Assembly: GCF_031951985.1 (NCBI RefSeq)
Contig: NZ_JAVLVU010000001.1
Span: forward strand, 4,650,001-4,714,000
From: Mucilaginibacter terrae
Lineage (GTDB): Bacteria; Bacteroidota; Bacteroidia; Sphingobacteriales; Sphingobacteriaceae
Direction of reading: 5' to 3'
Length of the DNA: 64,000 nt
The notes below the pieces were generated by a model that was not told the origin of the DNA, did not search any database, and was given only the letters and a program-made list of their open reading frames with translations. Each line of letters opens with the position of its first letter. Positions within the stretch are counted from its first letter, which is position 1. Below are positions 8,421-17,135 of the stretch, piece after piece. Made by a program: the position numbers and the translations under genes.

Positions 8421-9227
8421 ATGAATAAATTACTCCTGCTGCTTATGGGAGCAGCCTTATGCTTATTAGTAAGTTGCACCACCACCCGCATGGCACTCAC
8501 CAACCCTGCCTGGGATAACAATACAGGTTATTTGGTTGAAGGCCGTACCCAAACCGTTTTCCAAAAAAAGCCGCTCCGCTTTGGCGAATTTTACACCACG
8601 CAGGTTAAAACCTCGTGGCGGCAATCATTATCTGTTACCACCGATATGAACGGGCGGCTTACCGAGCGTAATAACAAAACGCTGGGTATGTTGTATGAAA
8701 AAAGCAAATCATCGCGCAAATTTAGCCTGAGCAATGGCAAAGGAGAGGAAGCACTGGTGCTGACTTTTAACCAGCTTAATTCATCAAGTTACCTGGTAGG
8801 CGGCGGTGTCGACTTCAATTTTAACTGGATAAACAAAGCACTGGGTATGCCCTCAAAAATGGAAAACGCCTATTACGTGCAGGTTTATGAACCCGATAAC
8901 GATAAGCCCTGGGAGTTGGTGCTGGATATGGATGCTATTGAAATGAACCCTAAAAACTACGCCGGGTATTTTGCATTGGATGAAAGTCAATACTATACCA
9001 TACGTCCCATACGCCATGTGATGGGTAAAAATGGCCCGGTAAAGGTGCCGGTGGGTTTGGTAGGCTTTGAAGTTAGCAATGTCGCCGGCGATGCGGTGGC
9101 CGCAGTATCCATATTTGATAAGGGTCTGGTATATCTACAAGATAACCTTACTCCGGGTGAGCGCTTCCTGATGGCTGATTTGTGTGCCGCCCTGCTGCTT
9201 TATGAACCAACTGAAGTTGCGCAGTAG
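8421..9227 (+). CDS. Lipoprotein of unknown function
   Basis: 268 residues. It starts with MNKLLLLLMGAALCLLVSC, a textbook lipoprotein signal with the modified Cys at residue 19, so it is likely anchored in the inner or outer membrane. The mature part has many beta-type segments and conserved-looking patches (GEFYTTQVKTSWR, YYVQVYEPDN, YYTIRPIRHVMGK) but matches no family I recognise. It stands alone, divergent from the proline-rich lipoprotein gene and 130 bases before tig, which has its own promoter. Confidence 0.7.
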   Translation: MNKLLLLLMGAALCLLVSCTTTRMALTNPAWDNNTGYLVEGRTQTVFQKKPLRFGEFYTTQVKTSWRQSLSVTTDMNGRLTERNNKTLGMLYEKSKSSRKFSLSNGKGEEALVLTFNQLNSSSYLVGGGVDFNFNWINKALGMPSKMENAYYVQVYEPDNDKPWELVLDMDAIEMNPKNYAGYFALDESQYYTIRPIRHVMGKNGPVKVPVGLVGFEVSNVAGDAVAAVSIFDKGLVYLQDNLTPGERFLMADLCAALLLYEPTEVAQ

Positions 9228-9275
9228 CGCTTAAACTACTGATGATTAAGTAGCTGAAATAAAAAATTAATTACG

Positions 9276-9283
9276 TACCTTTG
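9276..9283 (+). promoter_or_regulatory. -7 box of tig promoter
   Basis: TACCTTTG fits TAnnTTTG exactly. The -33 region is weak (no TTTG at the usual 19-21 bases). RNA would start near 9290, giving a leader of about 68 bases before the tig ATG. Confidence 0.5.
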
Positions 9284-9357
9284 CGCTCCAAAACCGCTTT
9301 GGGTTGTACGGCCCATTTAAGGCGATTTAGTAAACTACTATCATTCAGGTATAAATT

Positions 9358-10710
9358 ATGAATATATCACAGGAAAAAAAAGATAACCTCAACGCGGTTA
9401 TCAAAATCAACATCAACGCTGAGGATTATCAGGCACGTGTAGATAAAGCAATTAAAGATCAGGCTAAAAAAGCGCAGATCCCGGGCTTCCGTAAAGGTAT
9501 GGTACCACCATCGCACATTAAACGTATGTATGGTAAAAGCATCCTGGTTGATGAGATTAACAACCTGTTATCAGATACATTAAACAACTACTTAAACGAA
9601 GAGAAATTAGATGTTTTAGGTCAGCCATTGCCACAGGTTGATGAAGAGAAAAACTACAACTGGGATTTTACCGATAACTTTGAATTCAACTACGAAGTAG
9701 GTTTAGCTCCTGAGTTTGCACTTGATTTTTCATCAAAAGATAAACTGAGCAGCTACAAAATTACTGTAGATGACGAAACGTTAGCTTCACGCATTTCAAA
9801 CCTGCGTCGCAGCTATGGTAAAATGACAAACCCTGACGTATCGGCAGATGGTGACGTGCTTTATGCCGAATTAGTGCAACTTTCTCCAGATGGTTCTGTT
9901 TTTGAAGGTGGAATTACCAATACTGCATCGGTACGTTTAGATCAAATTCAGGATGAGGCTATCAAAGCATCATTAATTGGTTTGAAAAAAGGCGATGTTG
10001 TAGAATTCGACATTCAGAAAGCTTTTAACAACGAAGTTGCGCGTGTAGCTGCCCTGTTAAAAATTGAAGAAACCGAAGCTGCTGATCTGAAATCGAAATT
10101 CCAGTTAACGGTTAAAAATGTAAACCGTTTAGAGGAGTCAGATCTGGATCAGGCGTTCTTTGACAAAATATTTGGCGAAGGTGAAGTAACTACCGAAGAG
10201 GAGTTCCGCACCAAAATTACCGAAGAACTGGAAGGCATGATGGTACAAGATGCCAATCAGCATTTACAGCGCGAAATGTACGAGTACGTATTAGGTAAAG
10301 TAAACTTTGAACTGCCCGACGAGTTTTTAAAACGCTGGTTGAAAGCTACCAACGAAAAACTTAGCGACGAAGAGTTAGAAGGTGGCTATGCTGATTTTGC
10401 TAAAAACCTGAAATGGACTTTAATAGGCAACAAGATCGTAGCCGATAACGATATTAAAATTGAGTACAACGATGTGCTTGATATTGCAAAAGGCCGTATC
10501 GATCAGCAATTCCGTATGTACAGCCCGCAGCCTATCAGCGATGAGCAACTTAACCAGTACGCTGTACAGTTTTTACAGGATAAAGAAAACGCCAACCGTA
10601 TATTTGAGGAAGCAAAATCTCTTAAAGTATTTGAACACCTGAAAAGCGTGATTACTTTAGATGAAAAACCTATTACTTTTGAAGAATTCAGCAAATTACC
10701 GCAAGCGTAA
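9358..10710 (+). CDS. tig: Trigger factor
   Basis: 450 residues. Ribosome-bound chaperone that shelters nascent chains. The N-terminal ribosome-binding domain is recognisable by the signature PGFRKGMVPPSHIKRMYG near residue 40, the loop that docks at the exit tunnel. The central FKBP-like domain is degenerate, as usual in Bacteroidota, and the C-terminal part is the long helical cradle. It precedes clpP and clpX, the common tig-clpP-clpX order, but is separated from clpP by a terminator and a repeat, so it is probably a separate transcript. Codon use is more optimised than in flanking genes, consistent with high expression. Confidence 0.95.
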   Translation: MNISQEKKDNLNAVIKININAEDYQARVDKAIKDQAKKAQIPGFRKGMVPPSHIKRMYGKSILVDEINNLLSDTLNNYLNEEKLDVLGQPLPQVDEEKNYNWDFTDNFEFNYEVGLAPEFALDFSSKDKLSSYKITVDDETLASRISNLRRSYGKMTNPDVSADGDVLYAELVQLSPDGSVFEGGITNTASVRLDQIQDEAIKASLIGLKKGDVVEFDIQKAFNNEVARVAALLKIEETEAADLKSKFQLTVKNVNRLEESDLDQAFFDKIFGEGEVTTEEEFRTKITEELEGMMVQDANQHLQREMYEYVLGKVNFELPDEFLKRWLKATNEKLSDEELEGGYADFAKNLKWTLIGNKIVADNDIKIEYNDVLDIAKGRIDQQFRMYSPQPISDEQLNQYAVQFLQDKENANRIFEEAKSLKVFEHLKSVITLDEKPITFEEFSKLPQA

Positions 10711-10732
10711 TTACTGAATTATTTTATAGTAT

Positions 10733-10768
10733 AAAAAAGCAACCTCATCACCGGGGTTGCTTTTTTGT
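10733..10768 (+). terminator. Rho-independent terminator of tig
   Basis: AAAAAAGCAACC and GGGGTTGCTTTTTT pair around a short loop, ending in a T run, 23 bases after the tig stop. Confidence 0.9.
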
Positions 10769-10834
10769 TTTAAAGGAAACTTAGCACATTGAGATTTGTT
10801 CAGCCTGTGTTATCTTCAAAATAACTAAACAAGC

Positions 10835-10917
10835 CGTCATTGCGAGGAACGAAGCAATCCCTGAATATGCATATCGGATTGTCCTATGCAGAGATTGCTT
10901 CGTTTCTCGCAATGACG
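10835..10917. repeat. Palindromic repeat, GTCATTGCGAGG family
   Basis: 83 bp with near-perfect inverted ends: CGTCATTGCGAGGAACGAAG-CAATC on the left and GATTGCTTCGTTTCTCGCAATGACG on the right. Other copies: 38818-38901 and 44151-44234, with a half copy at 33780-33813. The rest of the 10711-11109 gap shows nothing further except a probable clpP promoter region near 11005-11040. Confidence 0.85.
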
Positions 10918-11109
10918 TTCGGGAGGCTATGAACGAAAACCTATGATAAGCCAAAGGTTGCTGTCGTCACCAACCTCAACCTTTTTATTGTTTTAAGGTG
11001 ATAATTTTATATTTTGCCACACTAATGTATAGTGCACTAATAACTATATAACATAACAAACCGCCTGCGCCGGATGCACAGAAATATTAAACAAAAAATA
11101 TCATTACAC

Positions 11110-11826
11110 ATGAATATCGATAAAAACGAATTCCGCAAATACGCGGTTAAACATCACCGCATTAACAGCATCTTCGTTGATAAATTTATTTCGAGCGTTG
11201 AGCATAAAATGATGCCTCAGGCTATTGCCCACCCGGTTGATATGACGCCTTACATCATTGAGGAGCGTCAGCTGAATGTGGCTCAAATGGACGTGTTTTC
11301 ACGTTTGATGATGGATCGTATCATCTTTTTAGGTGATGCCATTTATGAAAACATAGCCAACATTATCCAGGCGCAATTACTGTTCCTGCAATCGGCCGAT
11401 GCCAAGCGCGACATCCAGATCTACATCAACTCTCCCGGTGGTTCGGTTTATGCAGGTTTGGGTATTTATGATACCATGCAGTTTGTAACCAACGATGTGG
11501 CTACCATTTGTACAGGTATGGCTGCATCAATGGCTGCAGTATTGCTTTGTGCCGGTGCCGATGGCAAACGTGCTGCCCTGCCGCACTCACGTGTTATGAT
11601 CCACCAGCCGTTAGGTGGTGCACAAGGCCAGGCATCAGACATTGAGATCACTGCCCGCGAAATCCAGAAACTGAAAAAAGAGTTGTACGAGATCATTTCT
11701 AAACACAGTGGTACTTCATACGAAAAAGTATGGGAAGCATCAGACCGTGACCATTGGATGATTGCCAGCGAAGCCAAAGAATTTGGTATGGTTGATGAGA
11801 TACTCGGCCGTAGCAGCGAGAAATAA
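11110..11826 (+). CDS. clpP: ATP-dependent Clp protease proteolytic subunit
   Basis: 238 residues from the ATG at 11110; an in-frame ATG at 11074 would add an odd basic 12-residue tail. Serine protease that forms the double-ring chamber fed by ClpX. The core motifs are clear: INSPGGSVYAGLGIYDTMQ, catalytic Ser in TGMAASMAAVLLCAG, catalytic His in MIHQPLGG, and the Asp region SDRDHWM. About 35 residues of N-terminal extension over the E. coli protein is normal for Bacteroidota. clpX follows 93 bases later, beyond a terminator-like hairpin, so the pair may be partly uncoupled. Confidence 0.95.
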   Translation: MNIDKNEFRKYAVKHHRINSIFVDKFISSVEHKMMPQAIAHPVDMTPYIIEERQLNVAQMDVFSRLMMDRIIFLGDAIYENIANIIQAQLLFLQSADAKRDIQIYINSPGGSVYAGLGIYDTMQFVTNDVATICTGMAASMAAVLLCAGADGKRAALPHSRVMIHQPLGGAQGQASDIEITAREIQKLKKELYEIISKHSGTSYEKVWEASDRDHWMIASEAKEFGMVDEILGRSSEK

Positions 11827-11845
11827 TTTCAAAAAAAATAACACT

Positions 11846-11893
11846 AAACCGGCTTAATTTTGGTTAATACAAATTAAGTCGGTTTACTTTTTT
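11846..11893 (+). terminator. Terminator-like hairpin between clpP and clpX
   Basis: Arms AAACCGGCTTAATTT and AAATTAAGTCGGTTT, one mismatch, followed by ACTTTTTTAT. It ends clpP transcripts or attenuates read-through into clpX. Confidence 0.7.
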
Positions 11894-11919
11894 ATATTTG
11901 GTTAGCAAATTATTATCAG

Positions 11920-13158
11920 ATGAACAAAAACAGCAAGGAAATCAGGTGTTCGTTTTGTGGAGCAGGCAAGCAGGATTCCCTCATGCTGATAGCCGGGCTC
12001 GACGCTCACATCTGTGATAAATGCGTAAATCAGGCTAACGAAATTTTGGCCGAGGAGTTAAAAGTACGTAAGGTGAAATCAAATTCATCTGCTCCAACTA
12101 TCCTTAAACCATTTGAAATTAAAGCTCACCTCGATCAGTATGTAATAGGACAGGACGATGCCAAGAAAGTACTTGCCGTAGCTGTTTACAACCACTACAA
12201 GCGCCTTAACCAACGTGTTGATAAGGATGAGGTGGAGATTGAAAAATCGAACATTATGATGGTGGGTGAAACAGGTACGGGTAAAACCTTGCTGGCTAAA
12301 ACCATTGCTAAAATATTGAACGTTCCGTTCTGTATATCTGATGCCACGGTATTAACCGAGGCCGGTTATGTGGGCGAAGATGTTGAAAGTATACTAACCC
12401 GCCTGCTGCAGGCTGCCGATTATGATGTAGCTGCTGCCGAGCGCGGTATAGTATATATTGACGAGGTTGATAAAATTGCCCGTAAGAGTGATAATGCATC
12501 TATTACGCGCGATGTATCGGGCGAGGGTGTTCAGCAGGCTTTATTGAAAATTTTAGAAGGTACCATGGTTAACGTACCGCCGCAAGGTGGCCGTAAACAC
12601 CCCGATCAGAAAATGATTACGGTGAACACCAGCAATATCCTGTTTATTTGTGGTGGCGCATTTGATGGAATTGACCGTAAAATTGCCAGCCGGTTACGCA
12701 CCCAAACCGTAGGTTATAAGTTAAATCGTGATGATAATGAGGTTGATACCAAAAACCTTTACAAATACATTACCCCACAGGATTTAAAATCATTTGGTTT
12801 AATACCCGAGTTAATTGGGCGTTTGCCGGTGCTCACTTATTTAAACCCGCTCGATCGCGAGGCGCTGCACAACATCCTTACCCAGCCTAAAAACTCATTG
12901 CTTAAACAGTACAAAAAACTGTTTGAATATGAGGGTGTAAAACTGGAGTTCGATACCGAAGTGCTCGACTTTATTGTGGATAAGGCCATGGAGTTTAAAT
13001 TAGGTGCACGTGGTTTACGTTCTATTTGCGAAGCTATCATGATCGATGCCATGTTTGAGTTTCCATCTAAAAAGGATGTAAAACGCCTTAATGTTACTTT
13101 AAATTATGCACACGAGAAATTCGACAAATCAGATTTGAAGAAACTGAAAGTGGCCTAA
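11920..13158 (+). CDS. clpX: ATP-dependent Clp protease ATPase subunit ClpX
   Basis: 412 residues, full length. AAA+ unfoldase that selects substrates and threads them into ClpP. The N-terminal zinc-binding domain has its four cysteines (CSFCGAG near residue 11 and CDKCVNQ near 37). Walker A GETGTGKTLLAK near residue 113, Walker B IVYIDEVDKIA near 180, the pore region and sensor 2 (KLGARGLRSI near residue 367) are all present. Placement right after clpP supports the assignment. A likely weak start of transcription, TATATTTGG, lies at about 11892-11900 just after the preceding hairpin. Confidence 0.97.
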   Translation: MNKNSKEIRCSFCGAGKQDSLMLIAGLDAHICDKCVNQANEILAEELKVRKVKSNSSAPTILKPFEIKAHLDQYVIGQDDAKKVLAVAVYNHYKRLNQRVDKDEVEIEKSNIMMVGETGTGKTLLAKTIAKILNVPFCISDATVLTEAGYVGEDVESILTRLLQAADYDVAAAERGIVYIDEVDKIARKSDNASITRDVSGEGVQQALLKILEGTMVNVPPQGGRKHPDQKMITVNTSNILFICGGAFDGIDRKIASRLRTQTVGYKLNRDDNEVDTKNLYKYITPQDLKSFGLIPELIGRLPVLTYLNPLDREALHNILTQPKNSLLKQYKKLFEYEGVKLEFDTEVLDFIVDKAMEFKLGARGLRSICEAIMIDAMFEFPSKKDVKRLNVTLNYAHEKFDKSDLKKLKVA

Positions 13159-13164
13159 GTTTCG

Positions 13165-13280
13165 TTTCCCCTCTCGAGAGGGGGCGGGCGAGGCAGAGCA
13201 ATGGCAGGGGTGTGTCATTTGAACTTTGCTTTTCAATTATCTAAAAGACACACCCCTGCACCCCTCTCAAGAGGGGAATC
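13165..13280. repeat. Palindromic repeat, CCCCTCTCGAGAGGGG family
   Basis: Left end TTTCCCCTCTCGAGAGGGG and right end CCCCTCTCAAGAGGGGAA are inverted, as are GGCAGGGGTGTGTC and GACACACCCCTGC inside. The ends are themselves small palindromes. A related element lies at 37702-37790. Confidence 0.75.
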
Positions 13281-13311
13281 GCACATGCCTACGCACTTTT
13301 ATTTGAAGCAT

Positions 13312-13342
13312 TTTGCATATTACGCAGAAATGCGTATATTTG
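13312..13342 (+). promoter_or_regulatory. Consensus promoter of the amn leader
   Basis: TTTG at 13312-13315, a 19-base spacer, and TATATTTG at 13335-13342: the best match to the Bacteroidota -33/-7 consensus in the window. RNA should start near 13349. Confidence 0.8.
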
Positions 13343-13348
13343 TAAAAT

Positions 13349-13583
13349 CTTATATACAAAACACACAACCCTGGTGAAACGCCGGGGTTTGTTGTATCCG
13401 CAGATTTCGGTGAAAACCCGTATACCAATTGCTCGCTGATGCCTCCGGTCGCGAACGGAACATTAAAGCAATCTTAACGTTAATATCAAAATTAATATGT
13501 TGATTTAAAAATCGCCGGCACGCTCCGGGGCTTTGCTGTACAACCGTAAAATCAACGTTTAATATAGAAAGGAGAAAAAGAAA
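13349..13583 (+). ncRNA. Structured 235-nt leader of amn
   Basis: Between a consensus promoter and the amn ATG lie about 235 bases with several hairpins: ATACAA..ACAACCC/GGGTTTGT..TTGTAT at about 13350-13402, ATTGC..CCG/CGG..GCAAT at about 13428-13472, TTAATAT/ATTAATAT near 13483-13500, and GCCGG/CCGGGGC near 13514-13534. The leader ends with AAAGGAG (13568-13574) nine bases before the ATG, an unusually good Shine-Dalgarno sequence for this phylum. It matches no riboswitch class I recognise (no SAM, TPP, cobalamin, purine or preQ1 core). A stable sRNA is an alternative to a cis-regulator. Confidence 0.5.
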
Positions 13584-14447
13584 ATGAATGAAGAAATAGA
13601 AATTAAAAAAGACGCAAAAATTGTTGAAAATGCAAAAGAGGTAAAAGAGGTGCAATCGCCGGTAAAAAGCGGTTTAAAAACCAAAGATTCAATAGTAAAT
13701 AACTGGTTGCCAAGGTACACCGGCCGCCCGCTCAGCGAGTTTGGAAGCTACATCATCCTCACCAATTTTTCAAAATACCTGCAACTGTTTTCGGAATGGA
13801 ATAATAATGCACCAGTAATGGGGTTAGATAAGCCCATGCAAAGCGTTACTGCCAACGGCATGACCATCATTAACTTTGGTATGGGCAGTTCGGTAGCAGC
13901 CACAGTAATGGATTTGCTTACAGCCATTAAACCTAAGGCGGTTATATTTTTAGGTAAATGCGGTGGCCTGAAAAAGAAGAACCAGGTAGGTGACCTTATT
14001 TTACCCATAGCGGCCATTAGAGGCGAGGGTACATCAAATGATTACATGCCTGCCGAAGTGCCTGCATTGCCTTCGTTTGCGCTTCAAAAGGCTATATCAA
14101 CCACCATACGTGATTTCTCACGCGATTACTGGACCGGAACCTGTTACACCACTAACCGCCGCGTTTGGGAGCATGATAAGGAATTTAAAAAGTACTTGAA
14201 AAGCTTACGCGCTATGGCCATTGATATGGAAACGGCAACCATATTTACCACTGGCTTTGCCAACAAAATACCTACCGGTGCATTGCTATTGGTGTCTGAT
14301 CAGCCCATGATTCCGGAAGGCGTAAAAACGGCCGAAAGTGACTCCAAGGTAACCGAGCAGTACGTGGAAACCCACTTGAAAGTTGGTATCGAATCGCTAA
14401 AGCAATTGATCAATAACGGGTTGACGGTTAAACACCTGAAGTTTTAA
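13584..14447 (+). CDS. amn: AMP nucleosidase
   Basis: 287 residues. Cleaves AMP to adenine and ribose 5-phosphate, or a closely related nucleotide. It belongs to the PNP/UDP phosphorylase fold: FGMGSSVAATVMDLL near residue 97, FLGKCGGLKK, and the active-site segment AIDMETATIFTTGF near residue 212, followed by LLVSDQPMIPEGVKT. The length is close to the short Bacteroidota-type Amn rather than the 480-residue E. coli enzyme. The first 30 residues are charged and probably disordered. It has a monocistronic look: own promoter, long structured leader, strong Shine-Dalgarno sequence, and a repeat downstream. A general nucleoside phosphorylase is the alternative. Confidence 0.85.
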   Translation: MNEEIEIKKDAKIVENAKEVKEVQSPVKSGLKTKDSIVNNWLPRYTGRPLSEFGSYIILTNFSKYLQLFSEWNNNAPVMGLDKPMQSVTANGMTIINFGMGSSVAATVMDLLTAIKPKAVIFLGKCGGLKKKNQVGDLILPIAAIRGEGTSNDYMPAEVPALPSFALQKAISTTIRDFSRDYWTGTCYTTNRRVWEHDKEFKKYLKSLRAMAIDMETATIFTTGFANKIPTGALLLVSDQPMIPEGVKTAESDSKVTEQYVETHLKVGIESLKQLINNGLTVKHLKF

Positions 14448-14504
14448 TATGGTAAATTTCCCTCCATAGGAGGGTAGGGTGAGTAATAAGTGATGCACCC
14501 AAGC

Positions 14505-14583
14505 TGTCATATCTAACGATAGTGAGTGATTCTATACGCCTAAAGTTTAAGCGTATAAGATTCCTCCTTTCGTCGGAATGACA
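14505..14583. repeat. Palindromic repeat, GTCATATCTAACG family
   Basis: Ends TGTCAT...AATGACA with internal arms TATACGC/GCGTATA around CTAAAGTTTAA. Related to the element at 47509-47592 (shared GATTCCTCCTT and TATACGC). Confidence 0.75.
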
Positions 14584-14617
14584 TTTTTTATTTTAAGACG
14601 AATTGGTTTCTGCAAAC

Positions 14618-14652
14618 AATAAAGGCCGCCCTTTTGAGGCAGCCCTTATAAC
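14618..14652 (-). terminator. Terminator of inositol-phosphate synthase gene
   Basis: On the minus strand AAGGGCTGCC pairs with GGGCGGCCTT (one bulge, one G-U) and is followed by TATT; 19 bases past the stop codon. Confidence 0.65.
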
Positions 14653-14670
14653 CCGCGTTAAAACCAACTA

Positions 14671-15993
14671 TTACATTGCATCAACCACGTCCTGATAGTA
14701 CTCCAGACCTAAATGTGTGATCAGGTCTTCGCCCATCATATGGCGCAGGGTGTTTTGCAGTTTGGTTAATTGTTTGAAAATGTCGTGCTCAGGAGCTAAG
14801 CCTGGTGCAGTTTGTGGCGATTTTAAGTAAAATGACAGCCACTCTTGTACACCGCTCATGCCGGCACGTTTAGCTAAATCGCTAAATAAAGCTAAGTCTA
14901 AAGCAACCGGTGCAGCCAAAATTGAGTCGCGGCACAGGAAGTTAATTTTAATTTGCATTTTGTAGCCTAACCAGCCAAAAATATCGATGTTATCCCAGCT
15001 CTCTTTAGCATCGCCGTGAGGAGGATAGTAGTTGATACGTACTTTGTGGTACATATCGCCGTAAAGATCAGGGTTGGCTTCTGGTTTAAAAATTTCTTCC
15101 AGCACGCTCAGTTTCGATACTTCTTTTGTTTTAAAGTTATCCGGATCGTCTAATACATAACCATCGCGGTTACCCAAAATATTGGTAGAGAACCAGCCAT
15201 TAACACCTAAAGCACGGGCAGCTAAACCGGGCGCAACAATGGTTTTCATCAAGGTTTGACCTGTTTTAAAATCTTTACCGGCAATCGGGGTTTCGGTGTA
15301 TTTGGCTAACTCAACCAATGCAGGAATATCAACCGTTAAGTTAGGGGCACCGTTTACAAACGGAATACCTAATTTTAAAGCTGCATAAGCGTAAAGCATA
15401 CTTGGGGCAATCAGTTTATCATCATTTGCTAAACCTTGCTCAAATGCAACAATGCTTTGGTGTACTTCCGATTCTTCGAAGTAAACCTCGGTAGAGCCAC
15501 ACCATAATACCACAATACGGTCTAAGCCGTTTTGCTCCTGGAAGTTTTTAATATCCTCGATAAGCTCGTTAGCCATATCTAAACGGGTACCGGTTTTAAC
15601 GTGGGTGCCGTCTAAGTTTTTAGCGTAGTTTTTGTCGAAAGCGGCTTTCATCGGTTTCACCGATTCCAGTTCGGCTTTAACCGAATCCAGTAAGCTTCTT
15701 TCTAAAACCTCGGCATTAACGGCAGCTTCGTACACGTTGTCTGAATATACGTCCCAGCCACCCCAAACAATATCTTTAAGGTTAGCAAGCGGAACAAATT
15801 CATTGATCTTTGGGTAGCGGTTTTCGGTTCTTTTACCTAAACGGATGTTACCCATTTGAGTAAGTGCGCCAATTGGTTTTGATAAGCCTTTGTTTACTGC
15901 TTCAACACCGGCAATAAGCGTAGTAGCAACCGCGCCCAAACCGGGGATTAGTATACCAAGCTTTCCATTGGCAGGTTTAACGTTGTTTTCCAT
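14671..15993 (-). CDS. ino1: Inositol-3-phosphate synthase
   Basis: 440 residues. Converts glucose 6-phosphate to myo-inositol 3-phosphate with NAD. The N-terminal Rossmann motif is GKLGILIPGLGAVATT; NGWFSTNILGNRDG, KVRINYYPPHGDAKESWDNI and the catalytic region GYKMQIKINFLCRDSILAAP with AAPVALDLA are hallmark segments of the MIPS family. It lies on the same strand and downstream of three sphingolipid genes, suggesting that its product feeds inositol-containing lipids as described for Bacteroides. A 158-base gap with two hairpins separates it from them, so it may be only partly co-transcribed. Confidence 0.93.
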   Translation of the reverse strand: MENNVKPANGKLGILIPGLGAVATTLIAGVEAVNKGLSKPIGALTQMGNIRLGKRTENRYPKINEFVPLANLKDIVWGGWDVYSDNVYEAAVNAEVLERSLLDSVKAELESVKPMKAAFDKNYAKNLDGTHVKTGTRLDMANELIEDIKNFQEQNGLDRIVVLWCGSTEVYFEESEVHQSIVAFEQGLANDDKLIAPSMLYAYAALKLGIPFVNGAPNLTVDIPALVELAKYTETPIAGKDFKTGQTLMKTIVAPGLAARALGVNGWFSTNILGNRDGYVLDDPDNFKTKEVSKLSVLEEIFKPEANPDLYGDMYHKVRINYYPPHGDAKESWDNIDIFGWLGYKMQIKINFLCRDSILAAPVALDLALFSDLAKRAGMSGVQEWLSFYLKSPQTAPGLAPEHDIFKQLTKLQNTLRHMMGEDLITHLGLEYYQDVVDAM

Positions 15994-16086
15994 CTTCTTT
16001 TTCTATTGTATTTATTGTAATAACGCTGACCGAGGTCGTTTTTATTAATGTATATATTTTATAAATCAAAATAATAACCCATATTT

Positions 16087-16155
16087 ATTTACGAAACCGT
16101 TTTCGTAAATAGGTAAAATTTTATCCCTTAGCGTTGGCTAAGGGATAAAATTTAC
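16087..16155 (-). terminator. Two adjacent palindromes between reductase gene and ino1
   Basis: Palindrome A (16113-16155): arms GTAAAATTTTATCCCTTAGC and GCTAAGGGATAAAATTTAC, four-base loop, one base difference; it overlaps the TAA of the upstream gene. Palindrome B (16087-16110): ATTTACGAAA and TTTCGTAAAT. A terminates or attenuates RNA entering ino1. Confidence 0.6.
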
Positions 16156-17135
16156 AACCAGTTATTTTCTTTATACCAGCTCAGTGTTTCGGCCAGTCCA
16201 CTTTCTAAATCATATTTTGGCTTAAACTCCAGTTCTTGTTGAGCTTTGTTAATGCTGCAAATCCAGCTAACAGCTGTTAGCTCGTTAAGCTTTTCCACAT
16301 TTAAAGCCGATGCTTTTTTGGTGATCTTGCTCACCCCTTCGGCAATGCCTGCTACCACGCGTATAACAGGAACGGGCAAATGTATTTTAAAAGTTTTTAC
16401 ACTAAGTAAGCGTTTTGTAATATTTGCTAATTCGTAACGGTTATAACGTTTCCCGTCTGACAGTAAATAGGCGCTTTGTTTGCCATGAGTTAGTCCCAAC
16501 ACACAGGCCTGCGCTAAATCCTTCACGTAAATAAAGCTCAGGTGCTGGTCCATTTTGCCTATATAGGGTTCAAAGCCACCTGCAAACTGCTTCAGTATAA
16601 TGAGTATATCCTTATCGCGCGGACCGTATACGGCAGTAGGCCTTAAAATAACGTAGTCGAGGGCAGTAATTTCTTTTAAAGCCTCTTCAGCGCGTTTTTT
16701 GCTATGGCCGTATGCCGTAACCGGCGTTTGCACGCTATCTTCATCAAGGCAACCTTCGGTGCTCGATAGCGGACCAACAGCAGCTAAACTGCTTACAAAT
16801 ACAAACTTTTTTATGCGCCCACTTGCCACCGCTGCCTTAGCCAGGTTAATGGTATAACCAGTGTTAATAGCATCATACTCCGCAGTTGAATTAGCCTTAG
16901 TTACGCCTGCAGCGTGTATAATGTAATCGTATTTATTGTCTTCGATCTCTTTGGCTAAAGCCTCAGGGTTGGTAAAATTAGTATAAGCATATTGTATATC
17001 AAACTCTTTTAAATGATCTACTTTACTGCTTTTACGTACCGCTGCAAATACCTGCAGGTTGGCTTTTAAAGCCGCTTCAACTAAATGATAACCTACAAAG
17101 CCACTTGCACCGGTAATCAGTACACGTTCCTTCAT
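16152..17135 (-). CDS. NAD-dependent epimerase/reductase, probable (keto)ceramide reductase
   Basis: 327 residues, extended short-chain dehydrogenase. The Rossmann motif is ITGASGFVGYHLVEAAL at the start; the catalytic Tyr-x-x-x-Lys is YGHSKK near residue 142, with SSLAAVG before it and RPTAVYGPRD after it. The ATG overlaps the stop of the preceding acyltransferase gene by four bases, so the two are translationally coupled behind serine palmitoyltransferase. In Caulobacter an epimerase-like protein of this type (CerR) reduces the keto group during ceramide synthesis; the same job is inferred here from context. A sugar-nucleotide epimerase cannot be excluded by sequence alone. Confidence 0.75.
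   Translation of the reverse strand: MKERVLITGASGFVGYHLVEAALKANLQVFAAVRKSSKVDHLKEFDIQYAYTNFTNPEALAKEIEDNKYDYIIHAAGVTKANSTAEYDAINTGYTINLAKAAVASGRIKKFVFVSSLAAVGPLSSTEGCLDEDSVQTPVTAYGHSKKRAEEALKEITALDYVILRPTAVYGPRDKDILIILKQFAGGFEPYIGKMDQHLSFIYVKDLAQACVLGLTHGKQSAYLLSDGKRYNRYELANITKRLLSVKTFKIHLPVPVIRVVAGIAEGVSKITKKASALNVEKLNELTAVSWICSINKAQQELEFKPKYDLESGLAETLSWYKENNWL

Noticed and set aside
14505..14583. Factor-independent terminator of amn
   Set aside because: The hairpin belongs to a dispersed palindrome family; the run of T after it is suggestive but it is classed as a repeat.
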